Shown here in pieces: positions 1-7,381 of a DNA stretch of 64,000 bases. The notes under the pieces are model-generated. The model did no database searches and was not told the origin of the DNA. It saw nothing but the letters and a program-made list of their open reading frames with translations. Position 1 is the first letter of the stretch. Every line of letters begins with the position of its first letter. Source of the DNA: Roseospira visakhapatnamensis. GTDB taxonomy: Bacteria; Pseudomonadota; Alphaproteobacteria; Rhodospirillales; Rhodospirillaceae. A program made the position numbers and the translations under genes. The stretch spans positions 124,001-188,000 of the forward strand of contig NZ_JACIGK010000002.1 in the NCBI RefSeq assembly GCF_014197915.1. The letters are read 5' to 3'.

Positions 1-120
1 CACTGCCACAACAGCACCAAGCAGGCCGAAGAGAAGCGCGGCGGATGGGTGAGGGGCGTCGATGCCCAGGGCCAACCACTGGACCCTGACCACCCCTGGA
101 ACCGTGAGGGCGCCCGATGA
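1..120 (+). CDS. HNH endonuclease, C-terminal fragment (cut by window edge)
   Basis: Frame 1 is open from the first base to a TGA at 118-120 and gives 39 residues. They begin with a CHN motif and end in a Pro-Leu-Asp-Pro-Asp-His-Pro-Trp-Asn tail. This is the usual end of the small HNH endonucleases encoded beside phage terminases, where the Cys belongs to the zinc-binding part and the HN to the catalytic motif. These nucleases work with the terminase during DNA packaging. The stop overlaps the start of the next gene as ATGA (117-120), so the two are probably translationally coupled. The N-terminal part lies outside the window. Confidence 0.75.
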   Translation, partial: HCHNSTKQAEEKRGGWVRGVDAQGQPLDPDHPWNREGAR

Positions 121-707
121 GCCTGATCCGTGTCACCGCCCCGGCCGTGTTGCCCGTCACCGAAAGGTCGGTGTGGGACTTCCTGCGCCTGAGCCTGGGC
201 GGGGAAGTGCCACCCGACAGCGCCGACGTGCGAACCCTGATCGAGGCCGCCGCCGACACGTTGGATGGTGCCGAGGGTTGGTTGGGCCGCGCCCTGGTGA
301 CGCAAACGTGGGTCCTGCGCCTGGATGAGTTCCCGCACTCCAACATCGACCTGCCGCTGCCACCGCTGCGCACCGTGGACTCCGTGGCCTACCTGGACAC
401 CAGCGGCACCGAAACCACCCTGTCCGCCGACCGCTACCACGCGACCGGAGTTGGTGACTTCGGGCGCTTGGTCCCGGTCACGTCCTGGCCGGCGACCGCC
501 CGCCGCCCCGAGGCCGTGCGAATCACCTTCACCTGCGGTTATGGCGACGGGCCGGACGCCGTGCCCGAGCCCATAAAGGTCACGCTGCGGCAAATGGTGG
601 CGCTGACGTACGATACGCGCACCCCCATGAACATTGGCAACATTGTCAACCGATTGCCCGACATGGGCTTGGATGCGCTGGCCCGCTTCAAGGTGTGGAG
701 CTTCTGA
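117..707 (+). CDS. Phage head-tail connector protein (gp6 / phiE125 gp8 type)
   Basis: This 196-residue protein has the pattern of the phage head-tail connector family (HK97 gp6-like, phiE125 gp8 family). It opens with Pro-Val-Thr at the N-terminus, has an early helical segment with Asp and Glu residues, then a central beta-rich region with PLPPL and a Leu-Ser-Ala-Asp-Arg-Tyr motif, a Gly-Tyr-Gly near residue 140, and a C-terminal helix that ends in WSF. Such proteins form a ring under the portal at the capsid vertex. The start overlaps the HNH stop (ATGA), and the next gene begins one base after its stop. Family assignment is by overall resemblance, with moderate certainty. Confidence 0.75.
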   Translation: MSLIRVTAPAVLPVTERSVWDFLRLSLGGEVPPDSADVRTLIEAAADTLDGAEGWLGRALVTQTWVLRLDEFPHSNIDLPLPPLRTVDSVAYLDTSGTETTLSADRYHATGVGDFGRLVPVTSWPATARRPEAVRITFTCGYGDGPDAVPEPIKVTLRQMVALTYDTRTPMNIGNIVNRLPDMGLDALARFKVWSF

Positions 708-708
708 C

Positions 709-1020
709 ATGGATCCGGGCCGCTTGGATAGGCGCGTCACGATAAAGCGCGAGATCTGGACACCGCGACCGGACGGCGGCTTCGATACCGTCATGGTCGT
801 TGTTGTGACCGTCTGGGCGCATGTCCATCAGACCAGCGGCGGGGAGTTCGTCAAGGCCGACATGGTGACGGCTGAACGCCGGGCTGTGTTCACGATGCAC
901 CACCGATCCGACCTGACCACGGCTGACGTGCTGGAATGGGACGGTGTCGCCTGGAACGTCCGCGCGCTTCGGGAACTTGGGCGCCGCGAGGCCATCGAGA
1001 TTCACGCCACCAGCGAATGA
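709..1020 (+). CDS. Phage head closure / head-tail adaptor protein
   Basis: The product has 103 residues and begins with Met-Asp-Pro-Gly-Arg-Leu-Asp-Arg-Arg-Val-Thr. The LDRRVTI opening is characteristic of the SPP1 gp16-like head closure family. A central WAHV block and a C-terminal region with a WNVRAL motif fit the same family. These proteins bind the connector ring and close the filled head. I chose the ATG at 709, one base after the connector stop, because the family motif begins there; the frame is open further upstream but only across the previous gene. It belongs to the tightly packed operon 1-3151. Confidence 0.78.
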   Translation: MDPGRLDRRVTIKREIWTPRPDGGFDTVMVVVVTVWAHVHQTSGGEFVKADMVTAERRAVFTMHHRSDLTTADVLEWDGVAWNVRALRELGRREAIEIHATSE

Positions 1021-1113
1021 CCTCCAGGGGGAGTCGGGAATTTCCCTCCGGGGTCTGGGGACCGGCGGTGGGGTCAAGTGCGAGATGGGCCGGAAATTGG
1101 AGGTTTTGCAGCC

Positions 1114-1524
1114 ATGAAGGGCCGGAAGCCGAACCTGTCGGTGGTCGAGGGCGGGAAATCCGCCGGCCGGGCACCGCCGCCGCCGTCCTGGCTGGCCGAT
1201 CACGCGAAGGCCGAATGGAAGCGGGTTGCGCCGGAGCTTCACCGCCGGGACCTGCTGACCGCCGAAGCCCGCGCGACCCTGGAAAGCTATTGCATCGCTG
1301 TCGGTACCGTCCGCGAGACCGAGGAAACCTTGATCCGGGAGGGTCGCACGGTCGAAGGCGAGCGCGGCCCGGCCGTCCATCCCGCGTTCAAGGTGCAACA
1401 GGGGGCCATGCGCGAGGCCCGGCTTCTGGGCTCCGAACTGGCGTTGACGCCGCACCGCCAAGCCCTGCGAGGAAAGACCGATGACGAGACCGGCAACGGA
1501 TGGGGCGACCTGGTGGACGGTTGA
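1114..1524 (+). CDS. Phage terminase small subunit (P27 family)
   Basis: This 136-residue protein starts with Met-Lys-Gly-Arg-Lys-Pro, the usual start of P27-type small terminases. It continues with a Pro-rich linker, a PPSWLADHAKAEWKR-like segment and a C-terminal part with HPA and the Leu-Gly-Leu/Ser-Glu-Leu block typical of the family. TerS recognises phage DNA and hands it to TerL. The ATG at 1114 is preceded by a GGAGG-like sequence near 1100. The start lies 93 bases after the previous stop, the only gap in the operon. Its last 44 bases overlap the start of terL. Confidence 0.85.
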   Translation: MKGRKPNLSVVEGGKSAGRAPPPPSWLADHAKAEWKRVAPELHRRDLLTAEARATLESYCIAVGTVRETEETLIREGRTVEGERGPAVHPAFKVQQGAMREARLLGSELALTPHRQALRGKTDDETGNGWGDLVDG

Positions 1525-3151
1525 CCAATACCGGCCCGCCTGGCTGTTCGATGATAGCGACATTCCCGACCCGCACGGCAAGGGCGCCCGGGCCGTCGCG
1601 TTCGTGGAACGCCTGACCATCACCGAGGGACCGCGCGCCGGGCAACGCCTGGGCAGGGTGCTGGCCCGCTGGCAACGGCGCCTGATCCAGCGCGTCTATG
1701 GGGATATCCTGCCGGACGGCCGGCGCCGCTTCTCCGACGTGGCCGTGTGGCTTCCCCGGGGCAACGGCAAGACCACCCTCATTGCCGCGCTGGGGCTGCT
1801 GCACCTGCTGGGGCCGGAGCGCGACGCGGCCGGGCAAGTGGTGGTGGCCGCCGCCGACCGGGGACAGGCGTCCATCGGCTTCGGGCATGCGAAGCGGTAT
1901 GTCGAGGCCGACCGCACCCTGTCCCGGATCGTCCGCGCCGTCGAGTCCCAGAAGGAGCTTCATCACCCGAAATCGGGATCGGTGCTGAAGGCCATTTCCC
2001 ATGAGAGCTACACCAAGCACGGTCTCAACATCTCCCTGCTGATCGGCGATGAAATCCACGCATGGCCCGCGCATTCGGGCCGGGAACTTTGGCGCGTGCT
2101 GCGGACCAGCATGGGCAAGCGGGCCGATCCCCTGACCATCACCATTTCGACGGCTGGTGTGGGCCGGAACACGCTCGCATGGGATCGCTGGCAGCATTCC
2201 CACGCGGTGGCGAAGGGCGAGCGGGAGGACGAATCGTTCCTGCCGGTGATCTTCGCCACCCCGGATCCGCCCGAGGGCGAAGACCTCCCCTGGCAGGACG
2301 AAGACCTGTGGCACGCCCTCAACCCGGCCCTCGGTGAGTTCCTGTACCTGGACGAACTGCGCAAGCTGGCGCGTCAGGCCGCCCCGCTGCCCCACGAGGT
2401 AGAGGGCTGGCAGCAACTGCACCTGAACCGCTGGATTGACGGCAGTGTGGCCGGCTGGGTAGCGATGACGTCATGGGACCGGGGCGCCGACGCGGTGGAC
2501 CTGGACGCGCTCGAGGGCCGCCCGGCCTGGATCGGGGTTGACCTGTCCAGCACCACCGATCTGACGGCCGTGGTCCTGGCCCTGCCCGACGATGACGGCG
2601 GGGTGGACGTGGTGCCGTTCTGCTTCGTGCCGGCCGACACCATGCGCCGCCGGGCGGAGGTGGACGGGGTGCCCTATCCAACATGGGCGGACACCGGCCT
2701 TCTGACAGCCACCCCCGGCAACGTGGTGGATTACGGCGCCGTCGAAGCCTGCATCATCGGCCTGTGCGACCGGTTCGACGTCCGAGAAGTGGCGATGGAC
2801 CAGTGGAACGCCACGGGGTCGATTACCCGCCTGCAAGAAGCCGGGGTTCCGGTGACCACCCACCGTCAGGGCTTCGTGTCCATGTCGCCACCCATGAAGG
2901 ACACCGAACGCCTGATCCTGTCGGGCAAGCTGCGCCACGGCGGACACCCGGTGTTGCGCTGGTGCGTCGGCAACGTGGTCCCTGACAAGGATCCGGCCGG
3001 CAACATCAAGCCGTCAAAGGCCCGCGCGAAGGAGCGAATCGACGCCGCAACCGCGCTGATCATGGCCGTGGGCCGTGCCGTGGCTGGTGGGGACGTCGGG
3101 TCGGTTTATGACGACGAGGGCGCCCGGCCTGACGGGTTGCTGGTGCTGTAG
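1481..3151 (+). CDS. Phage terminase large subunit
   Basis: This 556-residue packaging motor has both enzymatic halves. The ATPase part has a Walker A variant, Pro-Arg-Gly-Asn-Gly-Lys-Thr-Thr (residues 92-99), and a Walker B ending in Gly-Asp-Glu (189-191). The nuclease part has three acidic residues in an RNase H-like arrangement: Asp354 (GVDLSS), Asp440 (AMDQW) and Asp521 (RIDAAT). Length and motifs are intact, so the protein should be functional. It overlaps terS by 44 bases. No portal gene follows: the next feature is a convergent small gene 8 bases away, so this is the last head gene of the element. Confidence 0.92.
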   Translation: MTRPATDGATWWTVDQYRPAWLFDDSDIPDPHGKGARAVAFVERLTITEGPRAGQRLGRVLARWQRRLIQRVYGDILPDGRRRFSDVAVWLPRGNGKTTLIAALGLLHLLGPERDAAGQVVVAAADRGQASIGFGHAKRYVEADRTLSRIVRAVESQKELHHPKSGSVLKAISHESYTKHGLNISLLIGDEIHAWPAHSGRELWRVLRTSMGKRADPLTITISTAGVGRNTLAWDRWQHSHAVAKGEREDESFLPVIFATPDPPEGEDLPWQDEDLWHALNPALGEFLYLDELRKLARQAAPLPHEVEGWQQLHLNRWIDGSVAGWVAMTSWDRGADAVDLDALEGRPAWIGVDLSSTTDLTAVVLALPDDDGGVDVVPFCFVPADTMRRRAEVDGVPYPTWADTGLLTATPGNVVDYGAVEACIIGLCDRFDVREVAMDQWNATGSITRLQEAGVPVTTHRQGFVSMSPPMKDTERLILSGKLRHGGHPVLRWCVGNVVPDKDPAGNIKPSKARAKERIDAATALIMAVGRAVAGGDVGSVYDDEGARPDGLLVL

Positions 3152-3154
3152 GAG

Positions 3155-3173
3155 GCGACCTAAACGAGGTCGC
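3155..3173. terminator. Short hairpin between convergent terL and small gene
   Basis: GCGACCT (3155-3161) and AGGTCGC (3167-3173) can form a 7-bp stem with a 5-base loop. It sits just after the terL stop and overlaps the stop of the opposing gene. No T-run follows on either strand, so termination is only a possibility. Confidence 0.3.
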
Positions 3174-3435
3174 GCTCACCATCCGCAACAGGACGCGGCT
3201 CCACCACCAAGACAACATAGTCTTCTTTATCACGAGAATTGAAAACGCGCCTTGTAACCGTCAATAGCTGGCGGTTGCGGTGGTCGTGGCGGTCTTGGCC
3301 CTGTATTACCCCTGGATCAAGAATCTCGTCCCCGACCGCAGGAACAAGGCCGCCGAACATAGATAGATCGCAATCCATTTGGCCATCTTCGACCACGCCA
3401 CCAGCGCGGGCAATGTAAAGCCGAACCTTTATCAT
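3160..3435 (-). CDS. Small hypothetical protein of the element
   Basis: The product has 91 residues with no family I can name. It starts Met-Ile-Lys-Val-Arg-Leu-Tyr-Ile and has a central VPAVGDEI block followed by a beta-rich stretch ending VVLVVEPRP. The pattern suggests a small all-beta protein. A good ribosome binding site (GGAGAGG) lies about 12 bases before the ATG. It begins 27 bases after the stop of the ribbon-helix-helix gene and on the same strand, so the two probably form an operon. A toxin-antitoxin arrangement is possible from the layout but the protein does not resemble ParE, HicA or other toxins I know. Confidence 0.55.
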   Translation of the reverse strand: MIKVRLYIARAGGVVEDGQMDCDLSMFGGLVPAVGDEILDPGVIQGQDRHDHRNRQLLTVTRRVFNSRDKEDYVVLVVEPRPVADGERDLV

Positions 3436-3462
3436 AGCTATTGCCGCCTCTCCGAGAACGCA

Positions 3463-3654
3463 TCAACCGGAAACCTGCCCGCCCTTTCCGCTATCCGCGC
3501 CGGGGCCGGGCAGATACCCCTTATCAGTCAACCACGCCCTTAGGATGCGTTCAACCAAAGACGAGACCGAACGATCATCGTCCGCCGCCGCGCGATCCAA
3601 GCCGGCTTTCACGTCATCGGAGACCCTGAAGGACAGGGCGGCGCGCTTTGCCAT
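3463..3654 (-). CDS. Ribbon-helix-helix DNA-binding protein
   Basis: This 63-residue protein has a short beta strand (Ala-Leu-Ser-Phe-Arg-Val), then two helices with Asp-Asp-Val-Lys-Ala-Gly-Leu-Asp and Ser-Val-Ser-Ser-Leu-Val-Glu, as in CopG/Arc-type repressors. Such proteins bind short repeated operators as dimers. I chose the ATG at 3654; a GTG one codon upstream is also possible. A perfect 12-bp inverted repeat flanks the divergent promoter region 3659-3722, and the left arm begins 4 bases from the start codon, which suggests self-regulation and control of the divergent gene. Confidence 0.75.
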   Translation of the reverse strand: MAKRAALSFRVSDDVKAGLDRAAADDDRSVSSLVERILRAWLTDKGYLPGPGADSGKGGQVSG

Positions 3655-3658
3655 CACA

Positions 3659-3722
3659 CATTCTCACACATTTACGTTGACGAACGAAGGTGTGTGCAGT
3701 GTACTTTGATTGTGTGAGAATG
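3659..3722. promoter_or_regulatory. Inverted-repeat operator pair in a divergent promoter
   Basis: CATTCTCACACA at 3659-3670 is the exact reverse complement of TGTGTGAGAATG at 3711-3722. The arms are separated by 40 bases, about four helical turns. They lie between the start of the ribbon-helix-helix gene and the divergent Tat-signal gene. The spacing and symmetry fit two copies of an operator for the neighbouring regulator. The binding protein is inferred. Confidence 0.6.
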
Positions 3723-3791
3723 CAAGCGCCCCGGTCAGTGCTGCAACACCAAACCGGGGCCAACCACAACCACGTGTACGGAGCAAGAGGA

Positions 3792-4349
3792 ATGGCTATC
3801 CATGAGAATATCACGGTGCCAGAGGTTGGCACCAGAACCACAACCCGCCGCGCGTTTGTCGCGACCGCCGCCGCCACCGCGACCTCGGCCGCGATTGCGG
3901 TCCCCGCTCTCGCCTGGACGCCGGGTCCCGAAGAGGACCTGACCGCGCTGTACGCCGACCTCATGGTGATGGCCGAGCGGATCCATGCCACTGGCGCCAC
4001 GCCCGCCGCCATGCGGAATCGTATGGCCGGGGACGATGGTCGACGCACGCCGGAGAACAGCGGGCATCCGCAGGCCGTTTGCGATGTCCTCAACGAGAGC
4101 ATCGCCAGGCTGTGCAAGGATGGTGGGCTGCCCGAAGCGTGGTGGCGGCGGTTCATCACGCTCGAAGATCGTTTCATGGCCATCGAGCCGCAAACCCTTC
4201 GAGGGGCCGCGCTGCAATACAGTTGGCGCCACGAGTTCGATGGCACGACCTGGGACGACGATACGGATCCGCCGGCCTGGTGGTTTCACGATCAGGTGGC
4301 CCGCGTGCGGTTCCGTGACTTCCTGCATGGGGGGCGGGGCGAGGCGTGA
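3792..4349 (+). CDS. Tat-signal hypothetical protein of the element
   Basis: The 185-residue product begins with a twin-arginine signal: Thr-Thr-Thr-Arg-Arg-Ala-Phe-Val, then an Ala-rich hydrophobic stretch ending in an Ala-X-Ala cleavage site near residue 40. The mature part is acidic and Trp-rich with no recognised domain. The frame is open back to 3690, but the ATG at 3792 places the Tat signal at the N-terminus and has an AAGAGG sequence directly before it. It is divergent from the ribbon-helix-helix gene and shares the inverted-repeat region. A Rho-independent terminator follows at 4411. Confidence 0.6.
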   Translation: MAIHENITVPEVGTRTTTRRAFVATAAATATSAAIAVPALAWTPGPEEDLTALYADLMVMAERIHATGATPAAMRNRMAGDDGRRTPENSGHPQAVCDVLNESIARLCKDGGLPEAWWRRFITLEDRFMAIEPQTLRGAALQYSWRHEFDGTTWDDDTDPPAWWFHDQVARVRFRDFLHGGRGEA

Positions 4350-4410
4350 TGGCCTGAGCGACCGGGAGGCGATGGCCTCCACCTGACCGCCGCGCCACGG
4401 TGGCGCACCG

Positions 4411-4443
4411 ACCCGCCCTCGGGGAGACCCGGGGGCGGGTTTT
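4411..4443 (+). terminator. Rho-independent terminator
   Basis: ACCCGCCC (4411-4418) pairs with GGGCGGGT (4433-4440), and a TTTT run ends at 4443. It lies 60 bases after the stop of the Tat-signal gene and probably ends its transcript. Confidence 0.7.
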
Positions 4444-4462
4444 GCATTCTGCTCCCCGGGGT

Positions 4463-4572
4463 GTTCCCCGTGTTCCCCCATGTTCCCCGACCGGGGGAAC
4501 ATGTTTTCACCAATAAGAACAAGGCTGTACCCTCTGTTCCCCGTGTTCCCCCGGGGAACAACAAGGGGGAAC
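4463..4572. repeat. Cluster of eight GTTCCCC repeats
   Basis: GTTCCCC occurs in direct orientation at 4463, 4472, 4482, 4536 and 4545, and as GGGGAAC at 4494, 4553 and 4566. The direct copies are spaced 9-10 bases apart, about one helical turn, and the groups face each other. There is no convincing gene in 4350-4711. The position, 140-250 bases from the tRNA 3' end, suits arm-type binding sites for an integrase or excisionase, or iterons for a replication protein. It does not fit the alphaproteobacterial LexA box, which needs a 7-base spacer. Confidence 0.7.
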
Positions 4573-4670
4573 CTGGAAACGGCGAGGGAACGTGCGCAGG
4601 GAAGGCGATGTCAGCGGGGCCGGCCTTCCTGAAACCGCGCCTGAAACTTCCTATGGACTTCCTGGAATAG

Positions 4671-4701
4671 AAAAACGGGCTAGCTCTTACGAGCTAACCC
4701 C
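4671..4701 (-). terminator. Rho-independent terminator of tRNA-Ala
   Basis: Read on the minus strand, GGGTTAGCTC, a GTAA loop and GAGCTAGCCC form a near-perfect 10-bp stem with one mismatch, followed by GTTTTT. It lies 11 bases beyond the CCA end of the tRNA. Confidence 0.8.
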
Positions 4702-4711
4702 TTGATTTTAT

Positions 4712-4787
4712 TGGTGGAGCCGAGGGGAATCGAACCCCTGACCTCAGCAGTGCGATTGCTGCGCTCTCCCAACTGAGCTACGGCCCC
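4712..4787 (-). tRNA. tRNA-Ala (anticodon CGC)
   Basis: The 76-base gene folds as a standard cloverleaf. The acceptor GGGGCCG pairs with CGGCTCC (one G-U). The D arm is GCTC/GAGC, the anticodon stem CAGCA/TGCTG encloses the loop ATCGCAC, giving anticodon CGC, and the T arm is AGGGG-TTCGATT-CCCCT. The discriminator is A and the CCA end is encoded. The gene is complete, and its 3' end points toward the phage-like element, so it is the likely integration target and was restored on insertion. Confidence 0.95.
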
Positions 4788-5294
4788 TTGAGGTCTGTTC
4801 GCCACCGGCCACTGGATGGTTGAGCCGGGCGGCGAAGGCCCCGGACATTGCTGCGCGCGGCGCCCAAAGTCAAGATGGGAAATCGGCGCGTCGCGACACC
4901 GGACTCCGGCTGACGCCTGTCCCCGAATCAGGTCTCGCGACACCCGCTCGTCGCCCATCGGATCGCGCCCTTGGGCGCCTCCCGAGGCGGGCTCTTGGTC
5001 CCCTCCCGATGGCCCATACCGGCGACCCTCTCGACGATCGCTCGATCCGGTGACACCGACCGGCCGAGACCGCGCCATCGTCGGTCGCGTCACCCTATCC
5101 GAACGACAAGCCGCCGGTGCGCCATGGATCGCATACGGGTGGTCGCATCGGTCGTGGGGAACCCGGCTCCCGGGACGGCTCATCGACGCCGGCGCAGCCA
5201 AGGCTTGCGCCTCCGGGCCGAACCGGTTTGAGTAGGGTGCGGGTCGGCCACGCCAACTCCGCTTCCGTCCCCTCCTGATCCCAGAGCCCTCCCC
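4788..5294. other. 507-base region without a recognised gene
   Basis: This stretch lies upstream of the tRNA (minus strand) and upstream of meaB (plus strand), so it should hold both promoters. Open frames here are short and have no recognisable composition or ribosome binding site. I see no repeat or hairpin worth naming. Confidence 0.5.
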
Positions 5295-6290
5295 ATGCCT
5301 CCTCGTTCCATGACCGCCGCCGACTATGTGGCTGGCGTGCGCTCCGGTAATCGCGCCCATCTGGGCCGCGCCATCACCCTGGTGGAAAGCCGCAATCCGA
5401 AGCACCAGGCCGTCGCCCAGGAGATGCTCCTGGCGTTGCTGCCGCACAGCGGCCGGGCCCATCGGGTGGGCATCACCGGCGTGCCCGGCGTGGGCAAGTC
5501 CACCTTCATCGAGTCCCTGGGCCGCATGCTGACGGCCCAGGGCCACAAGGTCGCGGTGCTCGCCGTGGATCCGTCGTCGTCGCGCTCCGGCGGCTCCATC
5601 CTGGGCGACAAGACCCGCATGGAGCAACTGTCCATCGATCCCAGGGCCTTCGTGCGGCCGTCGCCCTCGGGTGGTCGCCTGGGCGGGGTCAACCGGGCCA
5701 CCCGCGAGACCATGGTGGTGTGCGAGGCCGCCGGCTACGACGTGATTCTGGTCGAGACCGTGGGCGCCGGCCAGAACGAGACCGTGGTCGCCGACATGGT
5801 CGACTGCTTCCTGGTGTTGATGCTGCCCGGTGCCGGAGACGAACTCCAGGGCATCAAGAAAGGCATCCTGGAACTGGCCGACGTGATCGCCGTCAACAAG
5901 AGCGACGGCGGCAACGCCCAGAGCGCGCGCCAGGCGCAACAGCAATACCGCAACGCCGTGCGCATCCTGCAACCCCCGACCCCCGGCTGGGCGGTGCCCG
6001 TGGTCACCTGTTCGGGGCTGACGGGCGCGGGGCTGGACGACCTGTGGGCGACCCTGGACGATCACCGTCGCACGGTCACCGAGAGCGGTGAACTGGCCGA
6101 GAAGCGTCGCCGGCAGCAGACCAAGTGGATGTGGTCCATGGTCGAGGACCGGGTGCTTGACGCCATGCGCGCGCATCCGGCGGTCAAGGCGCGCTTGCCG
6201 GCCCTGATGTCGGGTATCGACGACGGTTCCATGACCGTGACACTCGCGGCCATGAAGATCCTGGAAGCCTTCGGGATCACGCCAGACTGA
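5295..6290 (+). CDS. meaB: Methylmalonyl-CoA mutase-associated GTPase MeaB
   Basis: This 331-residue G3E-family GTPase (MeaB/ArgK type) protects and reloads the B12-dependent methylmalonyl-CoA mutase in the propionyl-CoA to succinyl-CoA pathway. It shows the P-loop Gly-Val-Pro-Gly-Val-Gly-Lys-Ser-Thr (62-70), the AVDPSS segment and RPSPSGG motif of the family, ETVGAGQ (switch II region), and NKSDG (guanine specificity). The length is normal. A second in-frame ATG lies five codons downstream (Met-Thr-Ala-Ala-Asp-Tyr) and could be the true start, as no strong ribosome binding site marks either. The mutase genes are not in the window, but a valine-degradation operon that produces propionyl-CoA precursors is at 24680-27971. 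Confidence 0.93.
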   Translation: MPPRSMTAADYVAGVRSGNRAHLGRAITLVESRNPKHQAVAQEMLLALLPHSGRAHRVGITGVPGVGKSTFIESLGRMLTAQGHKVAVLAVDPSSSRSGGSILGDKTRMEQLSIDPRAFVRPSPSGGRLGGVNRATRETMVVCEAAGYDVILVETVGAGQNETVVADMVDCFLVLMLPGAGDELQGIKKGILELADVIAVNKSDGGNAQSARQAQQQYRNAVRILQPPTPGWAVPVVTCSGLTGAGLDDLWATLDDHRRTVTESGELAEKRRRQQTKWMWSMVEDRVLDAMRAHPAVKARLPALMSGIDDGSMTVTLAAMKILEAFGITPD

Positions 6291-6297
6291 CGGGAGC

Positions 6298-7323
6298 CTA
6301 TTCGCCCGTGTCCGCCCATCGGGGACACAGCGTCGCCTCCAGCGGCAGGTGATCGGAGCCCACGTCCGGTCCCACGGTCTGGGTGCCGGTGAAGGCATCG
6401 GCGCTGGGCGCCACGTAGTCGATCTGCACCCCCAAAACGGGCAGCCAGTTGGGGCGGGTGGTGGGCGGTGGAAACCCGTGATCCAGGTACCCCAACCCGG
6501 CCGTTTTCAGGAAGGCGTCGATGCGCGGGTTCCAGCGCACGCCGTTCAGGTCGGCGCCCAGGATGACCGGCCGGTCAAGCCCCGCCAGCACGTCCGCCAG
6601 CAGGGAGAGTTGCCGGTTCCGCGTCTTGTACAGCCCCTGGGTATAGGGACTGGACAGGTGCGCGGACACCAGCACCACCTCGCGGCCCTCCAGACGGGTG
6701 ACGGCGTGGATCATCCCGGAGGCCAGGAACAGGCGGTCGAAGACCGTCGTCAGTGTCGCGTCCACCGGCGACGCCACAAAGGGCAGGCGGCTCAGGATGG
6801 CCACATCGCGGCCCTCGCGCGTGACCTGATGTGGATAGTGGTGTCGCAGATGCTCCAGCATCCAGGGCCAGACGTGCCACTCGTTGTACTCCTGAAGGAA
6901 CACGACGTCGAAGGCTTCGGCTTCCAGGTAGTGGGTGAGGATCACGGGGGAATGGTTGACGCTCAGGATGTTGAGGCTGACCGCCCGCACCGGCCGCTCG
7001 CAGGGCGTCGCGGGCGTGTCGGCGAGCCCGGCGCCCACGGGCCGCGCCACCAGGGCCATGTTCACCCCGGCTAGGACGATCGCCAACACCGCCAGTCCGC
7101 GCCGCCCCCGGCTCGCCAGCCATGCCGCGAGAAGCAGCGCCAGCCCCGCCAGCAGATGGGCGGCGGACAGGATCACCTCCGACAGCCAGTAGGGCCAGAC
7201 GGTGGCCAGGGGCGGCGTGGCCACCATCACGAGGCCCGCCCAGGACACCCAGGGGCGGCGGTCGCCGGTGCCCGGCCGACGGGGCGGCGGCGCGGGCCGG
7301 CCGGGAGGCGCGTCTCTCATCAT
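6298..7323 (-). CDS. Membrane-anchored endonuclease/exonuclease/phosphatase family protein
   Basis: The protein has 341 residues. Three hydrophobic segments lie in the first 100 residues, after a Pro/Arg-rich cytoplasmic start. An EEP domain follows: SLNIL near residue 115, FLQEYNE (the metal-binding Glu), GADLNG with the catalytic Asp and Asn, and GSDHLPL near the end with the catalytic His. The EEP fold cuts phosphodiester or phosphomonoester bonds in DNA, lipids or sugar phosphates; the substrate cannot be told from sequence. It converges on meaB, with 7 bases between the stops. Confidence 0.85.
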   Translation of the reverse strand: MMRDAPPGRPAPPPRRPGTGDRRPWVSWAGLVMVATPPLATVWPYWLSEVILSAAHLLAGLALLLAAWLASRGRRGLAVLAIVLAGVNMALVARPVGAGLADTPATPCERPVRAVSLNILSVNHSPVILTHYLEAEAFDVVFLQEYNEWHVWPWMLEHLRHHYPHQVTREGRDVAILSRLPFVASPVDATLTTVFDRLFLASGMIHAVTRLEGREVVLVSAHLSSPYTQGLYKTRNRQLSLLADVLAGLDRPVILGADLNGVRWNPRIDAFLKTAGLGYLDHGFPPPTTRPNWLPVLGVQIDYVAPSADAFTGTQTVGPDVGSDHLPLEATLCPRWADTGE

Positions 7324-7381
7324 GTCCGGCGGCGCCCGCCTCGCCCGGGCCGGGTGGCGGTGCCGCGCCCGGCGGTGATGA

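Larger units (their letters stand above)
1..4711. mobile_element. End of an integrated phage-like element next to tRNA-Ala
   Basis: This stretch carries phage head and packaging genes, a ribbon-helix-helix regulator, small accessory genes and a dense repeat cluster. It ends at the 3' end of an intact tRNA-Ala gene, a classic integration position for tyrosine-recombinase elements. TerL is the last structural gene. No portal, protease, capsid, tail, lysis gene or integrase follows it before the tRNA. The rest of the element, including any integrase and the second attachment site, must lie left of base 1 or be lost. The right boundary is inferred from the tRNA position only; no direct repeat of the tRNA end can be seen inside the window. 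Confidence 0.6.

Noticed and set aside
4463-4572. LexA operator (GTTC-N7-GTTC)
   Set aside because: The spacers between GTTC units are 5 or 6 bases, not 7.
4461-4670. A 69-residue frame through the GTTCCCC repeat cluster
   Set aside because: Its sequence is a reading of the repeats (Val-Phe-Pro-type units) without a ribosome binding site. The repeats explain it better.
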